Below, piece by piece: positions 61,054 to 64,000 of a stretch of DNA of 64,000 bases. A model generated the notes under the pieces. That model searched no databases. It had not been told where the DNA came from and was given only the letters and a program-made list of their open reading frames with translations. The DNA lies in contig NZ_JAAAPM020000014.1 of the NCBI RefSeq assembly GCF_009909155.2, forward strand, positions 1 to 64,000, written 5' to 3'. The position numbers were made by a program, and so were the translations under genes. Position 1 is the first letter of the stretch; the number at the start of each line of letters is the position of its first letter. This DNA is from Flavobacterium undicola (GTDB lineage: Bacteria; Bacteroidota; Bacteroidia; Flavobacteriales; Flavobacteriaceae).

Positions 61054-62115
61054 TCAAAGCACGCTTTTCATCGTCATAGATTTATTGACACTTTCGTTCC
61101 ATTCTTTTTCGGGGATACTTTCCTTAGTAACACCACAACCCATATACAAATGCGCTTGTTTTTCCTTTATTTGCATACAGCGTAAATTAACAAACAAATC
61201 AGATTTTTGTTTCTTCTCAGCAAAACCCTTCTTATTCAATTCGCCTAAAAAACCAGTATAATATTCTCTATCATAGCCTTCATTCCCTAAAATAAATCCT
61301 TTTGCCGTTTCTTTAGGCAAACCACAAACCGCGGGTGTGGGATGTAAAACTGAAACCACCTGATTCAATTTGGATGTCTTATTAATTACTCCTTCGATAT
61401 CAGTTTTAATATGCAACACATTTCCTGCTTGAACGGTGTAAGGACTGGAAATAGCCACTTCAGAAGTTAATCCTTTCAGGTTTTCCAATATAAAATCGGT
61501 AACAAATTGCTGTTCCTCTATTTCTTTTGCGCCCCAAACTATGTCAGTAGTGCCGTTAAAATTTTGTGTTCCTGCTAACGCCATTGTACAAAACTTTTTT
61601 CGGCTGGCTTTTAACAATCGCTCTGGAGTAGCTCCCATCCACAAACCTATTTTTGGGTGGTACCAACAATAACAAAAAACTGTTGGAAAACGCTGGATTA
61701 ACCGTGTAAAAACAGTAACCAAATCAAAATTGGGCACTTCCAGAATTTCTTTTCGAGACAAAACCACCTTGTTAAAAGTCCCTTTTTCGATAGCCTCTAT
61801 TGCTTTTTGAATAAGATGCTCAAAACGTTCTTTTTCTTGTTGATTTTCTGATTGATTTAAACTTTCTAAATGATTTTCACCAAAAGAAGTAACATCCGAT
61901 TCCCAAATAACCGATTGATTTTTTGGAATCAATATCATCTGATTGCCATCAAATGGAGCAAAGACAAAACCCGTTTCGTCTAAAGCTTCGGCAAAATACA
62001 AATGATCATTTTTTTGAAAAAAACCTCTCACTTCTGTTTTATACGGTTTTTTATAAATAACAAAAGGTAATTTTTGGGCTTCTTGTTGCTTAACTTTTAT
62101 AAAAAAATCAATCAT
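61054..62115 (-). CDS. menF: Isochorismate synthase
   Basis: 353 residues with a chorismate-binding (MenF/EntC/PabB) C-terminal domain: FNKVVLSRKEILE near 114-126, WMGATPERLLKASRKKF, VLHPTPAVCGLPKETA near 255-270, then YTGFLGELNKKGF and CGVTKESIPEKEWNE at the end. It converts chorismate to isochorismate for menaquinone synthesis. It is somewhat shorter than E. coli MenF at its N-terminus, as is usual in Bacteroidota. The hotdog thioesterase gene lies 37 bases upstream on the same strand. EntC-type siderophore roles are unlikely without other genes. Confidence 0.9.
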   Translation of the reverse strand: MIDFFIKVKQQEAQKLPFVIYKKPYKTEVRGFFQKNDHLYFAEALDETGFVFAPFDGNQMILIPKNQSVIWESDVTSFGENHLESLNQSENQQEKERFEHLIQKAIEAIEKGTFNKVVLSRKEILEVPNFDLVTVFTRLIQRFPTVFCYCWYHPKIGLWMGATPERLLKASRKKFCTMALAGTQNFNGTTDIVWGAKEIEEQQFVTDFILENLKGLTSEVAISSPYTVQAGNVLHIKTDIEGVINKTSKLNQVVSVLHPTPAVCGLPKETAKGFILGNEGYDREYYTGFLGELNKKGFAEKKQKSDLFVNLRCMQIKEKQAHLYMGCGVTKESIPEKEWNESVNKSMTMKSVL

Positions 62116-62152
62116 ATATTAATTTATTAAAGGTTTGTTTTTCTTCAAAAAT

Positions 62153-62587
62153 CTAATGGGCTTTTTTTCTTTTTGGCAAAACCATATTGGTCAATTTACA
62201 AAGCGAAATCAAATTATCTCTTTCGTCCACAATGCGAATTTCCCATAAATGTATGCTTGCGCCTTGGTGAATGATTTTTGCTGTAGCAGTAACCACACCT
62301 TCTCGCTTGGCTTTTAAATGATTGGCTGAAATTTCTATTCCGCGTACTTCACTAACTTCGGGATTGATGAATATAAAGGAAGCGGCACTACCTACACTCT
62401 CGGCTAAAGCTACCGAAGCGCCTCCGTGCAACAAGCCCATTGGCTGATGAACGCTAGGATTCACGGGCATTGTAGCAGTCAAAAAACCTTCTCCCGCATC
62501 CACATATTCAATATTTAAGGTTTCCATTAAGGTATTTTTTGAAATACGATTGCAGTATTCCAATATCTTTTCTTTATCGAATGTCAT
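62153..62587 (-). CDS. Hotdog-fold thioesterase (PaaI/MenI-like)
   Basis: 144 residues, a single hotdog domain: GFLTATMPVNPSVHQPMG near 34-51, then LLHGGASVALAESVGSAAS near 52-70 with the catalytic Glu, and GIEISANHLKAKREG. These match acyl-CoA thioesterases of the PaaI/YbgC type. In the menaquinone pathway the 1,4-dihydroxy-2-naphthoyl-CoA thioesterase MenI has this fold, and the neighbouring isochorismate synthase makes that role plausible. It could instead act on another aryl-CoA. Confidence 0.88.
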   Translation of the reverse strand: MTFDKEKILEYCNRISKNTLMETLNIEYVDAGEGFLTATMPVNPSVHQPMGLLHGGASVALAESVGSAASFIFINPEVSEVRGIEISANHLKAKREGVVTATAKIIHQGASIHLWEIRIVDERDNLISLCKLTNMVLPKRKKAH

Positions 62588-62726
62588 GAATTTTATTTTA
62601 ATCGATTGTAAAAATAAAGAAAAGAATAGAGACTATGTATCAAATGCGAAGCATATTCTGCAATCCATTTTAAAATTAAGCCTTAACAAATAAGATTTTT
62701 TCTATTTTTACAAAAAAACAAAACCC

Positions 62727-64000
62727 ATGCGTTCCTTTTCGCTATTATTTATCTTCGGAATATTACTTTCAATCTGTTCTTGTCGTACCGATTTTTCAAC
62801 CGTACCCAGTGATGGAAAATTAGTTTTTTCGAAAGATACTGTTTTTTTAGATACTGTTTTTTCGACTATTAGTTCGAGTACTTACTTATTGAAAGTCTAC
62901 AATCACAGTAAAAATGATATTAACATTCCAACGATTAAATTAGGCAAAAGTTTAAATTCTAAATACCGCATGACCGTTGACGGAATGCAGGGCGAAAACA
63001 ACAAAATTTTCAACAATGTAACGCTTTTAGCCAAAGACAGCCTCTATGTTTTTATTGAAACTACTCCAAACAGCTCCGATGCTAATCCTGTGAATTTTTT
63101 ATATACCGACAACATTGAATTTGACAGTGGTACAAATTTGCAAAAAGTAGCCTTACTGACATTAGTAAAAGATGCTGTTTTTCTGTATCCAAAACGTTTG
63201 AACGATGGCACCACCGAAACTGTAACTTTTGACAACACAAAACTAAACGGTTTTTATCTGGACGAAAATGATACTGTAAATGGTAACGAACTGCATTTTA
63301 CCAATCAAAAAGCGTATGTAATTTACGGCTACGCCACCGTTCCCGAAGGAAAAAAAGTAGTTTTTGATGCTGGAGCCCGCGTTTATTTTCATACTAATTC
63401 GGGTTTGATTGTACCGCAATCGGCTAGTTTGGAATGCAACGGAAGTATTTCAACTACTACCAAGCAGGAAAACGAAATTATTTTTGAAGGCGATCGTCTC
63501 GAAGCAGATTACGCTAATGTTCCAGGACAATGGGCCGCCATTTGGCTTCGTAATAGCAGTACGGCTCACAAAATCAATCACCTGACGATTAAAAATGCTA
63601 CAATAGGTTTGCGAATTGACAATCAGGATCAAACTACCGTTTCGATAAAAAACAGCCAAATTTACAATTCGTCCAACTATGGAATTCTGGCTCAAAATGC
63701 GAAAATTGAAGGCGAAAACATCGTCATTAACACCGCTGGAAAAGCGGCGCTGGCTTGCACTTATGGAGGAAATTACCAGTTTACTCATTGTACTTTTAAC
63801 AACAACTGGAACGATGTCCAACAACTCGCGCTAACGATAAACAATTACAAAACGGGAGCTAATCCAGAAACATCCAATTTAACCAAAGCTACTTTTAACA
63901 ATTGTATCATTTATGGCGCATATTCAAATGAATTGAATTTGGACAGAAACAATGCAGCTCTTTTTGAATACCAATTCAACAATTGCCTATTAAAATTTGA
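62727..64000 (+). CDS. Lipoprotein with a right-handed beta-helix-like region, cut by window edge
   Basis: ATG at 62727 opens a frame that runs unbroken to the right edge (424 complete codons), with a lipobox LSICSC (Cys17 or Cys19). The mature part begins with beta-rich sequence (KLVFSKDTVFLDTVFSTISS, STYLLKVYNHSKNDINIPTI), then a region from about 220 onward with repeated N-rich turns (HLTIKNATIGLRIDNQDQTT, YNSSNYGILAQNAKIEGENI, ALTINNYKTG), suggesting a parallel beta-helix. I do not recognise a family, though flavobacterial genomes often have such a lipoprotein by the menaquinone genes. It is divergent from the thioesterase. Confidence 0.75.
   Translation, partial: MRSFSLLFIFGILLSICSCRTDFSTVPSDGKLVFSKDTVFLDTVFSTISSSTYLLKVYNHSKNDINIPTIKLGKSLNSKYRMTVDGMQGENNKIFNNVTLLAKDSLYVFIETTPNSSDANPVNFLYTDNIEFDSGTNLQKVALLTLVKDAVFLYPKRLNDGTTETVTFDNTKLNGFYLDENDTVNGNELHFTNQKAYVIYGYATVPEGKKVVFDAGARVYFHTNSGLIVPQSASLECNGSISTTTKQENEIIFEGDRLEADYANVPGQWAAIWLRNSSTAHKINHLTIKNATIGLRIDNQDQTTVSIKNSQIYNSSNYGILAQNAKIEGENIVINTAGKAALACTYGGNYQFTHCTFNNNWNDVQQLALTINNYKTGANPETSNLTKATFNNCIIYGAYSNELNLDRNNAALFEYQFNNCLLKF

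Overview
The window comes from an AT-rich Bacteroidota genome, most likely a Flavobacterium or close relative. The evidence is a SusC/SusD polysaccharide utilization locus (PUL) with a hybrid two-component regulator, an NVEALA-type peptide, bacillithiol and menaquinone genes, a BirA without a DNA-binding domain, TAnnTTTG promoter elements and short interspersed repeats that I recall from flavobacterial genomes. No phage, CRISPR array, rRNA gene or complete insertion sequence was seen; an IS1595-like transposase start may sit at the left edge.

Left part (1-7.1 kb): a small NVEALA-like secreted peptide, a Wzy/O-antigen-ligase-like membrane protein with a TPR tail, and a divergent transglutaminase-like lipoprotein. 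Then come debris of a toxin-antitoxin pair, an OsmC protein, a META-domain lipoprotein and MsrB.

Rhamnose block (7.1-16.4 kb, all minus strand): rhaT and rhaE, then, after a terminator-like hairpin, rhaM-rhaI-rhaB-lutA-lutB-lutC. Together these import L-rhamnose, split rhamnulose-1-phosphate, oxidise lactaldehyde to lactate and burn lactate to pyruvate. Upstream lie an alpha-L-rhamnosidase (GH78) interrupted by one in-frame TAG, a carboxylesterase, the orphan C-terminus of a TonB-dependent receptor, and a GntR/LacI-type regulator.

PUL block (22.9-45.4 kb, minus strand): a Na+/sugar symporter, a one-protein hybrid two-component system, a SusE/F-like lipoprotein, SusC, SusD, a GH30 lipoprotein, GH2, GH27, a double-GH43 protein and a DUF2264 protein. 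The enzyme set fits a galactan-rich pectic side chain or type II arabinogalactan (arabinogalactan protein), with the rhamnose block consuming the terminal rhamnose. At least one internal terminator/promoter splits the enzymes into two transcription units.

Housekeeping block (45.8-57.7 kb): birA diverges from rsfS-ftsH; then a LUD-domain protein, cdsA, psd, an acyl-CoA-binding protein and a lipoprotein superoxide dismutase; then an OstA-like protein, a class III aminotransferase, a TPR protein and aroE.

Right part (57.8-64 kb): an SGNH-type sialate O-acetylesterase, a parDE-type toxin-antitoxin pair with a perfect palindrome in its promoter, tRNA-His, bshB1, an isochorismate synthase, a hotdog thioesterase, and the start of a large lipoprotein that runs off the end. 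Short repeats (a GC-rich CCCCTCC hairpin, TTTGCGG repeats, a TCTCGACTGCGCTCG-type inverted repeat, heptamer repeats) occupy several intergenic gaps, and one appears to lie inside a coding region.
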